Below, one piece after another: positions 1 through 6,272 of a stretch of DNA of 6,302 nucleotides. Location: NCBI GenBank assembly GCA_018648985.1, contig JABGOT010000114.1, positions 1 to 6,302 of the forward strand. Direction: 5' to 3'. The position numbers and the translations under genes were made by a program. Each line of letters begins with the position of its first letter. The stretch's first letter is position 1. The notes beneath the pieces were generated by a model. It worked only from the letters and a program-made list of their open reading frames with translations, had not been told where the DNA came from and made no database searches. Source of the DNA: Candidatus Ruthturnera sp. (GTDB taxonomy: Bacteria; Pseudomonadota; Gammaproteobacteria; PS1; Pseudothioglobaceae).

Positions 1-21
1 TTCCATAAAGTTATAAACCTT

Positions 22-25
22 GGAG
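22..25 (+). promoter_or_regulatory. Ribosome binding site of purE
   Basis: GGAG lies 6 bases before the ATG at 32, a normal Shine-Dalgarno spacing. It decides the start of purE in favour of ATG 32 rather than the in-frame TTG at 20, which would place this site inside the coding region and add four residues not expected for the family. Confidence 0.75.
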
Positions 26-31
26 AAAGCG

Positions 32-520
32 ATGAGTGCAGTTGTTGGTGTTATCATGGGGTCAAAATCTGACTGGCCAACCATGAAACATGCGGTAGAA
101 ATGCTGGAAGAGCTTGGTGTGCCACATGAAGTCGAAGTGGTGTCTGCACATCGCACACCAGACAAAATGTTTGACTACGCTTCTAGTGCGCAGTCTAGAG
201 GTTTAAAAGTGATTATTGCCGGTGCAGGTGGTGCAGCGCATTTACCAGGCATGGTCGCTGCAAAAACCATTGTGCCGGTACTGGGTGTACCAGTGCAATC
301 ACGCGCCCTTAGCGGACAAGATTCACTGTTGTCAATTGCACAAATGCCAGGTGGAATCCCTGTTGGTACGCTTGCCATTGGTGAATCTGGTGCTAAAAAT
401 GCAGGCATTTTAGCGGCGCAAATTGTCGCTAATGAAGACGAGACTATTCGAGAAAAAGTTGCAGCATTTAGAGCTAAGCAAACCCAAGATGTTCTTGACA
501 ATCCAAATCCACAAGATTAA
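32..520 (+). CDS. purE: N5-carboxyaminoimidazole ribonucleotide mutase PurE (class I)
   Basis: PurE is a cytoplasmic enzyme that converts N5-CAIR, the product of PurK, to CAIR in de novo purine synthesis. The 162-residue protein is full length for a bacterial class I PurE. Visible family motifs are GSKSDW near residues 10-15, SAHRTP at 38-43 with the catalytic-type histidine at 40, the glycine-rich AGAGGAAHLPG at 63-73, and MPGGIPVGTLAIG at 105-117. Together these cover the nucleotide-binding and active-site loops. The start is ATG 32, supported by GGAG just upstream. purK follows after 3 bases, so the two are surely co-transcribed. Having PurK next door supports the mutase assignment over the class II, AIR carboxylase type. 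The promoter is probably outside the window, since only 31 bases precede the gene. Confidence 0.97.
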   Translation: MSAVVGVIMGSKSDWPTMKHAVEMLEELGVPHEVEVVSAHRTPDKMFDYASSAQSRGLKVIIAGAGGAAHLPGMVAAKTIVPVLGVPVQSRALSGQDSLLSIAQMPGGIPVGTLAIGESGAKNAGILAAQIVANEDETIREKVAAFRAKQTQDVLDNPNPQD

Positions 521-523
521 CCG

Positions 524-1612
524 ATGAAAATAGGTGTTTTAGGCGCTGGCCAACTGGGCAGAATGATGGCTATTTCTGGTTACCCATTGAATCACCAATT
601 TGGTTTTTCAGGCAATTCTACTGATGAACCTTCTGCCTTTTTAGGTCATATGTTTGCACTTGGAGACAATAAAGATAACGTTGAGTCTTTGGTTTCTTTT
701 GCCGATGTTATTACTTACGAGAGTGAAAATACCGATGTAGAAATCGTTAAAGAAATCAGCAAGAGTATTACTGTTTACCCTGGTGAAAAATCACTGTTCA
801 CCACACAGCATCGTGGTCGTGAAAAAGCTTTGTTTGATCAGCTGGGTATTCCATGTGCGCCGTATCAAATGGTAAATTCTAAAGCTGATTTAACAGTCGC
901 TGTAGAGAAAGTCGGACTACCTGCTATTTTAAAAACAGCAACTGAGGGTTATGATGGCAAAGGTCAGTTTTTAATACGAGATGAAGATCAAATCATTGAT
1001 GCTTGGCAAAGTATGAATGGCGTTGAATCTATCCTTGAGGGGTTTGTTAACTTTAAACGTGAGCTTTCTTTGATTGCAGTACGCGGTATTAACAATGACC
1101 ACCGCTATTACCCACTGGTTGAAAATACGCATCATGAGGGTATTTTACGACTCACTATCGCTCCCGCTCAAGACATCGATCCAGAAGTACAAAAAACTGC
1201 TGAGCACTATATGCAAACCCTGCTTGATGAGATGGATCACGTGGGTGTTTTAACTATTGAATTATTCGATACTGATAATGGCTTGGTGGTCAATGAGATG
1301 GCACCACGTGTGCATAACTCTGGGCATTGGAGTATTGAGGGCGCCAACACTTCTCAATTTGAAAATCATATTCGTGCGATTACAGGCATGCCATTGGGTG
1401 ATACTACACCCACACATAACTTTAGCGCTATGGTGAATATTATTAGTAAGATTGGCCCGACTGATGTTGTACTTAATATGCCAAATGCACACTTACATTT
1501 GTACGATAAAACAGAACGTGCCGATCGTAAGTTAGGGCATATCAATATCACGGCTAGCACTCAAGCAGAGTTGACTAGTAGCATCGAAAAACTAAAAGAC
1601 TTTCTACCTTAA
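524..1612 (+). CDS. purK: N5-carboxyaminoimidazole ribonucleotide synthase PurK
   Basis: PurK is an ATP-grasp ligase that uses ATP and bicarbonate to carboxylate AIR to N5-CAIR, which PurE then rearranges. The 362-residue length is usual. In order the protein shows the N-terminal GAGQLGRMM loop (7-15), the inter-domain segment TYESEN (64-69), the ATP-grasp glycine-rich loop KTATEGYDGKGQ (137-148), and the catalytic C-terminal stretch NEMAPRVHNSGHW (257-269) followed by EGANTSQFENHIRAI (272-286). One oddity is TYESEN, where the family usually has TYEFEN followed by a V/I-P. There is no strong Shine-Dalgarno in the 3-base gap after purE, so translation is probably coupled to purE. The TAA stop overlaps the stop of the converging - strand gene by four bases. 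Confidence 0.96.
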   Translation: MKIGVLGAGQLGRMMAISGYPLNHQFGFSGNSTDEPSAFLGHMFALGDNKDNVESLVSFADVITYESENTDVEIVKEISKSITVYPGEKSLFTTQHRGREKALFDQLGIPCAPYQMVNSKADLTVAVEKVGLPAILKTATEGYDGKGQFLIRDEDQIIDAWQSMNGVESILEGFVNFKRELSLIAVRGINNDHRYYPLVENTHHEGILRLTIAPAQDIDPEVQKTAEHYMQTLLDEMDHVGVLTIELFDTDNGLVVNEMAPRVHNSGHWSIEGANTSQFENHIRAITGMPLGDTTPTHNFSAMVNIISKIGPTDVVLNMPNAHLHLYDKTERADRKLGHINITASTQAELTSSIEKLKDFLP

Positions 1613-1637
1613 CTTTTGTTAAGTGGTTTAAACCGCT
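1609..1637. repeat. Two small adjacent inverted repeats at the convergent gene ends
   Basis: Bases 1609-1622 are a perfect inverted repeat, TTAAC-TTTT-GTTAA, whose left arm contains the shared stop codons. Bases 1622-1637 form a nearly perfect 16-base palindrome, agtggttt/aaaccgct, with one imperfect pair. In the + transcript that pair would be a G-U wobble, while in the - transcript it is a C-A mismatch. Neither is followed by a clear U tract, so they are not convincing intrinsic terminators. They may only reflect coding constraints of the last residues of the - strand gene. Confidence 0.35.
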
Positions 1638-1944
1638 CTGCCAATCCGACTTCTAGTTTATAAGCTTCTTTTTCACTAATGGGTTTGTCACGCAAATGCT
1701 GAATAACATGAATCATTTCATGGCAAAAAGCGGTAATAAATTGACTGGCGCTTAAGCTTTGCTCAATATCAATATAGAACTTACCCTCACCTTCATGATC
1801 AGTCCAGGCTTGAGCGCCTTCAACTGGTTTAATCTTAAGATCAATGTCAACGAGTTTTTTAATTGCCAATGCTTGCGAACAAAAATAATAAAGGTCTTTG
1901 GCTAATTGTTGTTGAGTTTTGGTACCGCCCTCAATATAAATCAC
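1609..1944 (-). CDS. Small HExxH putative zinc metallopeptidase-like protein, function unknown
   Basis: This is a 111-residue protein with no signal peptide or membrane segment. Its one recognisable motif is HEMIH at residues 75-79, within FCHEMIHVIQHLR, which matches the zincin HExxH pattern (two histidine zinc ligands and a catalytic glutamate). Glutamates at 93 and 98 (EAYKLE) are candidates for a third metal ligand, about 14 and 19 residues after the second histidine, as in gluzincin-type sites. The protein is short and the N-terminal part is a plain alpha/beta-like stretch, so it may be a minimal SprT-like or phage-type metallopeptidase domain. I cannot assign a family securely. The start is GTG at 1944, overlapping the preceding TAG by one base (TAGTG), and no better start exists upstream within the gene's frame. 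It is the last gene of the six-gene operon. Substrate and role are unknown. Confidence 0.8.
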   Translation of the reverse strand: MIYIEGGTKTQQQLAKDLYYFCSQALAIKKLVDIDLKIKPVEGAQAWTDHEGEGKFYIDIEQSLSASQFITAFCHEMIHVIQHLRDKPISEKEAYKLEVGLAERFKPLNKS

Positions 1945-2312
1945 TAGCCAAAACGCTTATCCAAATAAGCCATAATATCCGATGATTCGTACATCCAAGT
2001 AATATTACCACCCTCTTTAACTCTCAAACAAGGTACTTTAACCTCGCCACCACCCGCCAATAGTTCAGCACGGAATTGGCCGGCTTGAGCGTTACGCGTT
2101 TCCATTGGCAAGTTAAGACGCTTGATGGTGCGACGTGTTTTAATACAAAATGGGCAAGCGTAAAATTGATACAACTTTAAAGATTCGACTTGCTTATTAA
2201 CTTCAGCTTGTTCCGCTTCATTGCGTTTAAGTTTTTTCGGTGAAAAAACCCAATCAATCAATACAATTAATCGACCCAAACCTTCTCTCATTCCTTTAAT
2301 TAAGATTTTCAT
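1944..2312 (-). CDS. Glutaredoxin-family protein with N-terminal hydrophobic segment
   Basis: This 122-residue protein has a thioredoxin-fold domain from about residue 46 to the end. It carries a CPFC redox motif at 53-56 (LYQFYACPFC), the cis-proline loop KVPCL at 92-96, and the glutathione-site-like YESSDIMAYL at 108-117. These fit a glutaredoxin or GST N-terminal domain, so a glutathione-linked thiol-disulfide role is likely, with the partner unknown. Residues 1-30 precede the domain and include GLGRLIVLIDWVF (11-23) followed by basic KKLKR. This is hydrophobic but interrupted by Arg14 and Asp20, so it is more likely an amphipathic, membrane-skimming helix than a true transmembrane segment. 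Similar roughly 120-residue proteins with this layout occur in many Gammaproteobacteria (recalled, not searched). ATG overlaps the folD stop as ATGA, and GAGAGG ends four bases before the start. Confidence 0.88.
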   Translation of the reverse strand: MKILIKGMREGLGRLIVLIDWVFSPKKLKRNEAEQAEVNKQVESLKLYQFYACPFCIKTRRTIKRLNLPMETRNAQAGQFRAELLAGGGEVKVPCLRVKEGGNITWMYESSDIMAYLDKRFG

Positions 2313-3145
2313 TTTTCCTCTCTTGCTTTATATGCTGTTAATGTATTTTCTAATAAGGTTGCGATCGTCATTGGTCCAACACCGCCAGGTACCGGTGTAA
2401 TCCACGCGGCTTTATCTTTCGCTGAATCAAAATCTACATCGCCAGACAAACTGCCATCATCTAGACGATTAATACCAACATCAATAATAATGGCGCCTTT
2501 TTTAATCCAATCGCCCTGGATCATTTTTGGAATACCAACTGCAGCCACAACGACATCAGCTTGCCTGATTTTTCCACTTAAATCCTGAGTTTTACTATTA
2601 CAAATAGTTACCGTTGCACGTGCATTCAAAAGCTCCATTGCCATGGGGCGACCAACAATATTGGAAGCGCCAACTACCACACAATTTTTACCCACTAGAT
2701 CAATACCTGTAGTTGCCAGCATCGTCATCACCCCTTTGGGTGTGCATGGGCGCAAATAAGGCTTATTTTGCATTAATTTGCCGATATTCTCACTATGGAA
2801 TCCATCTACATCTTTTTCAGGAGAAATGGTCTCAATGACTAAATTTGCGTCCAGATGTTTGGGCAATGGTAATTGCACCAGAATTCCGTCAATTTTATCG
2901 TCGTTATTTAGTCGTTCAACTTCAGACAATAACTCCACTTGAGTAATACCCTCAGGCTTATTGATTTTCTCAGAATAAAAGCCTACTTCTTTGCAGGCGT
3001 TGTCTTTATTACGCACGTAAACTGCGGAAGCAGGGTCATCACCAACTAAAATCACCGCTAATCCTGGTGCTCGACCCACCATAGAAACTTGATCAGCAAT
3101 AGCAGCTCTTAGCTCTTTTGCAATTTGTTTTCCATCAATAATCAC
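2309..3145 (-). CDS. folD: Bifunctional methylenetetrahydrofolate dehydrogenase / methenyltetrahydrofolate cyclohydrolase FolD
   Basis: FolD oxidises 5,10-methylene-THF with NADP and hydrolyses the methenyl product to 10-formyl-THF, the one-carbon donor for purine and initiator tRNA formylation. The 278-residue cytoplasmic protein is close to the usual size. Motifs in order are YVRNKDNACKEVGF (43-56, with the catalytic-type lysine at 47), DGILVQLPLP (86-95), KDVDGFH (111-117), RPCTPKGV (132-139), the dinucleotide-binding VVVGASNIVGRP (156-167), IDVGINRL (221-228) and the C-terminal signature TPVPGGVGPMTIATLLENT (250-268). The start is GTG, within GTGA overlapping the kdsB stop, with GAGAGG seven bases upstream. 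MIIDGK begins where homologues read IIDGK, so the N-terminus is only a few residues shorter than usual. All key residues look present. Confidence 0.97.
   Translation of the reverse strand: MIIDGKQIAKELRAAIADQVSMVGRAPGLAVILVGDDPASAVYVRNKDNACKEVGFYSEKINKPEGITQVELLSEVERLNNDDKIDGILVQLPLPKHLDANLVIETISPEKDVDGFHSENIGKLMQNKPYLRPCTPKGVMTMLATTGIDLVGKNCVVVGASNIVGRPMAMELLNARATVTICNSKTQDLSGKIRQADVVVAAVGIPKMIQGDWIKKGAIIIDVGINRLDDGSLSGDVDFDSAKDKAAWITPVPGGVGPMTIATLLENTLTAYKAREEK
2317..2322 (-). promoter_or_regulatory. Ribosome binding site of the glutaredoxin-family gene
   Basis: GAGAGG, read on the - strand, ends four bases before the ATG at 2312 and lies inside the last codons of folD. It is the same hexamer used before folD. 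The spacing is rather short, but together with the ATGA overlap it supports this start. Confidence 0.6.
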
Positions 3146-3876
3146 TGTAATGCCTCTCTAACTTTGGCTAAATCTTCAATGGTGTCCACGCCGAATCCAG
3201 TTGATGCGCAGGCTGGTGCTACATGAATATCAAAGCCTTCATTCAGTACAGTGAGTTGTTCTAACTTTTCTACTTGTTCGTAGGCTGAGCTATCCATGGT
3301 TAAATATTGTTTAATAAAACCTGATCGATAAGCATAAATACCAATATGTTTAAAGCATAGAGATGCATCAAAATCAGACTCTTCTCTGAAAGCGGGAATA
3401 GGTGATCGAGAAAAATACAGCGCTTTACCAAATTTATCAAACACCACTTTAACGCAATTTGGATCTAAGTATTGTTCTTGGTTAATGACGTTTTCACACA
3501 AAGTCGCCATTTGCATGTCACTATTAGCCAGATTATTAGCCACTTGCTCAATAACACTGGCGCCTAACATCGGCTCATCACCCTGAACATTAACAATAAT
3601 TTCGCCATCAGTAATTGATAGCTTGTCTAAAACCTCTGCAAGTCGAGAAGTGCCTGAAGTATGGTGATCACCCGTCATGCAGGTGGTAGCGCCAAAATCA
3701 TTGGCAACAGTTTCAATACGCGAATCATCAGTCGCAATAATCACGCGAGATGCACCACTTTTAATAGCGTTTTCATAAGTGTGTTGAATCAAAGGCTTGC
3801 CATGAATATCTTGCAATAATTTTGCGTTCAAGCGAGTAGATGCATAGCGTGCAGGAATGATAACGGAAAAACCCAT
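3142..3876 (-). CDS. kdsB: 3-deoxy-manno-octulosonate cytidylyltransferase (CMP-Kdo synthetase) KdsB
   Basis: KdsB activates Kdo with CTP to give CMP-Kdo, the donor for the inner core sugar of lipopolysaccharide. The 244-residue soluble protein is full length. Visible motifs are the N-terminal nucleotide site FSVIIPARYASTRL (3-16), HHTSGTSRLAEV (71-82), the magnesium-binding VNVQGDEPM (95-103), FSRSPIP (155-161), KHIGIYAYR (176-184), LEQL (205-208) and GVDTIEDL (229-236). One deviation is RLNAKLLQDI at 15-24, where E. coli KdsB reads RLPGKPLVDI. The key lysine is kept, but Pro-Gly and a second proline are not. The ATG shares one base with the ycaR stop (TGATG). GAGG is about 16 bases upstream, too far to be ideal, so translation is probably coupled. 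The gene end overlaps the folD GTG. Confidence 0.97.
   Translation of the reverse strand: MGFSVIIPARYASTRLNAKLLQDIHGKPLIQHTYENAIKSGASRVIIATDDSRIETVANDFGATTCMTGDHHTSGTSRLAEVLDKLSITDGEIIVNVQGDEPMLGASVIEQVANNLANSDMQMATLCENVINQEQYLDPNCVKVVFDKFGKALYFSRSPIPAFREESDFDASLCFKHIGIYAYRSGFIKQYLTMDSSAYEQVEKLEQLTVLNEGFDIHVAPACASTGFGVDTIEDLAKVREALQ
3153..3158 (-). promoter_or_regulatory. Ribosome binding site of folD
   Basis: GAGAGG on the - strand ends seven bases before the GTG at 3145. It supports a GTG start for folD inside the GTGA overlap with the kdsB stop, which matters because the N-terminus has no ATG. Confidence 0.7.
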
Positions 3877-4037
3877 CAGCTTATTTTTCGTGCCTCTTCA
3901 ATCAGCAAAACTGGGATGCCGTCATTAATAGGGTAAGCCAAACCGCTGGCTTCACAAACCAGCTCATCACCCACTTGTTTGAGTGGTGCTTTGCTCTTTG
4001 GGCAAACTAGCAATTTAAGTAATGCTTCGTCAATCAT
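3876..4037 (-). CDS. ycaR: UPF0434/Trm112-family small protein (YcaR-like)
   Basis: Translating the - strand here gives a complete 53-residue ORF that starts MIDEALLKLLVCPKSKAPL and ends EEARKIS before TGA. It fits the YcaR/UPF0434 Trm112-like family: LLxxLVCP near the start (9-13), a second cysteine in ELVCEASGLAYPI (25-37), and the family hallmark NDGIPVLL (38-45). E. coli YcaR is about 60 residues and sits in the same place between lpxK and kdsB, so synteny supports the call. The E. coli protein has CPVC, while this one has CPKS, so one potential metal ligand is missing and only two cysteines remain. The start overlaps the lpxK stop as ATGA, and the stop overlaps the kdsB start as TGATG. 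The molecular role is not established; Trm112 proteins elsewhere support methyltransferases. Confidence 0.93.
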   Translation of the reverse strand: MIDEALLKLLVCPKSKAPLKQVGDELVCEASGLAYPINDGIPVLLIEEARKIS

Positions 4038-4981
4038 AATTTCTTTGTTAATTCAGTCAAAAAATCGTCGCTTAATTCAGCCTCAACATGCAAGTACCAC
4101 ATTTGATCTGTTGCGAATTCCTTACATTTTACACAATCCTTAGCGGTCATAAGAATAGGATAATCATCATCAAAGACAAGGTCTGAGCGAGTGAAGGCAT
4201 GATGATCGGCAAAACTATGTGTTTTTGCCTTAACACCCAATTGCGTTAAAGCGCCAAAAAACCGCTCTGGATAACCGATACCTGCAACTGCGTGGCAAGT
4301 TTGTTGATTAAAATAATCCAAAGGTTTTTGCTCATTGGTTGATACATTAACAAACATAATGGGCTTTAGTGTTGAGGTGATTTCACCCGCATACTGTGCA
4401 CCATTATTAATCACAAAATCCACCAATTTTAATCTTGATTCTAGCTCTCTGAGTGGGCCAGCTGGCAGAAGAAAACCATTACCAAAACGTCGCTTACCAT
4501 CGACTACAACAATCTCAACTAATCTACCCATAGCGTAATGTTGTAGGCCATCGTCACTAATCACAAGATCGATATCATGTTTTATAACTAAGTCTTCCAC
4601 TGCTTGAGAGCGGTCTTTATTAACCATAACGGGGGCTTGTGTTTGTGTAGCAATCAGCAGTGGCTCATCACCAGACTCGCTGGCTTTTGTATCTTGATTA
4701 ACAGATAAACTGCCTTGCTCATGAGAGCCACCATAGCCGCGGGAAACCACCCCTACTCGCTTACCCTGTTGCTTAAAATAATTTACCAGCGCAATAACAA
4801 TAGGAGTTTTTCCGCTACCACCAACAGTAATATTGCCCACCACAATCACGTCTACATTGGAGTTATGAGTGGTTAGTAGCTTTGCCTGATAAAGGAATTT
4901 TCTAATACGGGATAGAAGATAAAAGACGCCTGAAACCGGCAACAGTAAATAATTAATAAACCCTCGATTGTTTAGATTCAT
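4034..4981 (-). CDS. lpxK: Tetraacyldisaccharide 4'-kinase LpxK
   Basis: LpxK phosphorylates the 4' position of tetraacyldisaccharide 1-phosphate to make lipid IVA, a late Raetz-pathway step at the inner face of the cytoplasmic membrane. The 315-residue protein has a hydrophobic N-terminal anchor (about 8-24), the Walker A loop GNITVGGSGKTP (49-60), SRGYGG (80-85), GDEPLLIA (104-111), the Walker B-type ISDDGLQH (141-148), the lipid-site-like GNGFLLPAGPLREL (167-180), and a C-terminal FADHHAF (257-263) and MTAKDCVKC (278-286), where MTEKDAVKC is commoner. It is the first gene of the long - strand operon and its end overlaps ycaR by ATGA. Upstream purine-rich GGTAGGAA is about 14 bases from the ATG, further than optimal. 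No msbA or exbB/exbD precedes it. Confidence 0.97.
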   Translation of the reverse strand: MNLNNRGFINYLLLPVSGVFYLLSRIRKFLYQAKLLTTHNSNVDVIVVGNITVGGSGKTPIVIALVNYFKQQGKRVGVVSRGYGGSHEQGSLSVNQDTKASESGDEPLLIATQTQAPVMVNKDRSQAVEDLVIKHDIDLVISDDGLQHYAMGRLVEIVVVDGKRRFGNGFLLPAGPLRELESRLKLVDFVINNGAQYAGEITSTLKPIMFVNVSTNEQKPLDYFNQQTCHAVAGIGYPERFFGALTQLGVKAKTHSFADHHAFTRSDLVFDDDYPILMTAKDCVKCKEFATDQMWYLHVEAELSDDFLTELTKKL

Positions 4982-5036
4982 TACTAAAAAGTTATTCCTA
5001 CCTTTAAAACGCTAATTATGACAAAATATCAGCACC
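4982..5036. promoter_or_regulatory. Divergent control region between lpxK and lolC
   Basis: These 55 AT-rich bases are the only intergenic DNA from which the lpxK operon and the lolC-lolD operon could both start. Toward lpxK, CATAAT (complement of 5015-5020) differs from the -10 consensus by one base, but I see no good -35 at the right distance. It would give a leader of about 27 bases carrying AAGGTAGGAA. Toward lolC, TAATTAT at 5013-5019 covers nearly the same bases and would leave a leader of only about a dozen bases. Both assignments are tentative. The location is the strong part of the call; the exact elements are not. Confidence 0.5.
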
Positions 5037-6272
5037 ATGAGTGTTGAATTTAGTATTTCTAACCAATATTTGCGTTCCAATCGTAAAAAGGGCTTTGTTT
5101 CTTTTATTTCTGGCGTCTCTATGGTTGGGTTAGTTCTAAGTGTAATGACACTTATTACCGTGTTGTCAGTTATGAATGGCTTTCATAAAGAGCTTAGAGA
5201 CAGAGTATTGAGTGCTATTTCACATTCAACTATTAATGAATATGACGGCGCACTAAAAGATTGGCAAACGCTCAGGCTGTCTATCAACCAAAATCCACAT
5301 GTGCTTGAATCATCGCCTTATATTGAGCGCTACGGCCTACTGAGTATTAATGGCAGATCGCAAGGTGTTAGTGTACGAGGCGTTGAGCCAAGCTTAGAAA
5401 AAAACACCTCGATCTTGCTTGATAATATTGAAAGTGGCAGCGCTGATTTAACAGGACCTAATATTCTGATCGGTTCTGGCTTAGCGCTGCAGCTCGGTGC
5501 AATTATTGGCGACAAAATAACCTTGCTCACGCCTGAGATTTCAAATAGCATTATTGGTATACAGCCTCGTTTCAAGCGCTTTACCCTGAGTGGTATTTTT
5601 GATGCTGGCATTAATGAGTACGATAATAATCTGGCCTTTATCCACCTAGATCAAACTCAAAAATTGTACAACATGAAGAATTTAGTTTCTGGCATTAGAC
5701 TCAAAGTGGATGATCTATTTGAGGCTAAAAAAATCACCAATCAAGTGGTCAAAAAATTAGGTAATAATCATTATTATGGTACAGATTGGACACAGAAAAA
5801 AGCCAACTTTATTAAAGCGCTAAATCTTGAAAAACAAATGATTGGCATTGTTTTATCACTCATTATTGCAGTCGCTGCTTTTAATATTGTTTCAATGATG
5901 GTCATGGTGGTGACAGATAAAAAAGCTGATATTGCCATTCTTAAAACCATTGGAATGACACCCAAACGCATCGTTAAATTGTTTTTTTATCAAGGTATCA
6001 CCATTGGTGTGGTGGGTATTGTTTTGGGTGTTGTTTTAGGGGTTTTGCTGTCACTCAATATCGAATCCGTGGTGAGTGGTATTGAATCCATACTAGGGTT
6101 TCAGTTTTTTCCTAAAGATGTGTTTTATATTAATCGCTTCCCTTCTGAGATTCATTTAAGTGATGTGGTTAAAGTAGCCATTGGCGCTTTTGTTTTGGTT
6201 ATTTTGGCTGCAATCTATCCGGCAAAACGCGCCGGAAAAGTCGAAGTTGCCAAGGTGTTAAACCATGAGTGA
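5037..6272 (+). CDS. lolC: Lipoprotein-releasing ABC transporter permease, LolC/LolE family
   Basis: This inner-membrane permease works with the ATPase LolD to extract outer-membrane lipoproteins and pass them to the chaperone LolA. The 411-residue protein has the family layout: transmembrane helix 1 at about 22-45, containing the conserved VLSVMNGFHKEL (42-53), a periplasmic domain (46-267), and three C-terminal helices near 268-292, 316-342 and 376-396. The cytoplasmic coupling segment DIAILKTIGMTPKRI (298-312) and the C-terminal YPAKRAGKVEVAKVLNHE (394-411) are typical. A proline-bounded loop at about 165-178 precedes FKRFTLSGIF and resembles the LolA-binding Hook region of LolC. Only one permease gene precedes lolD here, so a single LolF-type dual-role permease, or a separate lolE beyond the window, are both possible. 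No Shine-Dalgarno is visible before the ATG. Confidence 0.94.
   Translation: MSVEFSISNQYLRSNRKKGFVSFISGVSMVGLVLSVMTLITVLSVMNGFHKELRDRVLSAISHSTINEYDGALKDWQTLRLSINQNPHVLESSPYIERYGLLSINGRSQGVSVRGVEPSLEKNTSILLDNIESGSADLTGPNILIGSGLALQLGAIIGDKITLLTPEISNSIIGIQPRFKRFTLSGIFDAGINEYDNNLAFIHLDQTQKLYNMKNLVSGIRLKVDDLFEAKKITNQVVKKLGNNHYYGTDWTQKKANFIKALNLEKQMIGIVLSLIIAVAAFNIVSMMVMVVTDKKADIAILKTIGMTPKRIVKLFFYQGITIGVVGIVLGVVLGVLLSLNIESVVSGIESILGFQFFPKDVFYINRFPSEIHLSDVVKVAIGAFVLVILAAIYPAKRAGKVEVAKVLNHE

Noticed and set aside
12..17. TATAAA as a -10 box for purE
   Set aside because: A start about seven bases downstream would fall on the ribosome binding site itself, and no -35 region is inside the window.
20..31. 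TTG at 20 as the start of purE
   Set aside because: It would bury the GGAG ribosome site inside the gene and add MEKA before the typical N-terminus. ATG 32 has ideal spacing.
175..501. 108-residue open frame on the - strand inside purE
   Set aside because: It lies wholly antisense to a clear purE, with no recognisable motifs and a composition expected of a shadow frame.
1622..1637. Palindrome as a bidirectional intrinsic terminator
   Set aside because: The stem is short and AT-rich, is mismatched in the - strand transcript, and has no following U tract on the + transcript.
2244..2282. N-terminal hydrophobic stretch of the glutaredoxin-family protein as a signal peptide
   Set aside because: The stretch is short and contains Arg and Asp, no cleavage motif follows, and a strongly basic segment comes after it instead.
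4335..4538. 67-residue + strand open frame inside lpxK
   Set aside because: Antisense to conserved LpxK motifs and without domain signal.
5018..5020. ATG at 5018 as the start of the Lol permease
   Set aside because: It is out of frame with the permease (19 bases from ATG 5037).
5330..5611. 93-residue - strand open frame inside the Lol permease gene
   Set aside because: Antisense to the conserved periplasmic domain, no ribosome site or family resemblance seen.
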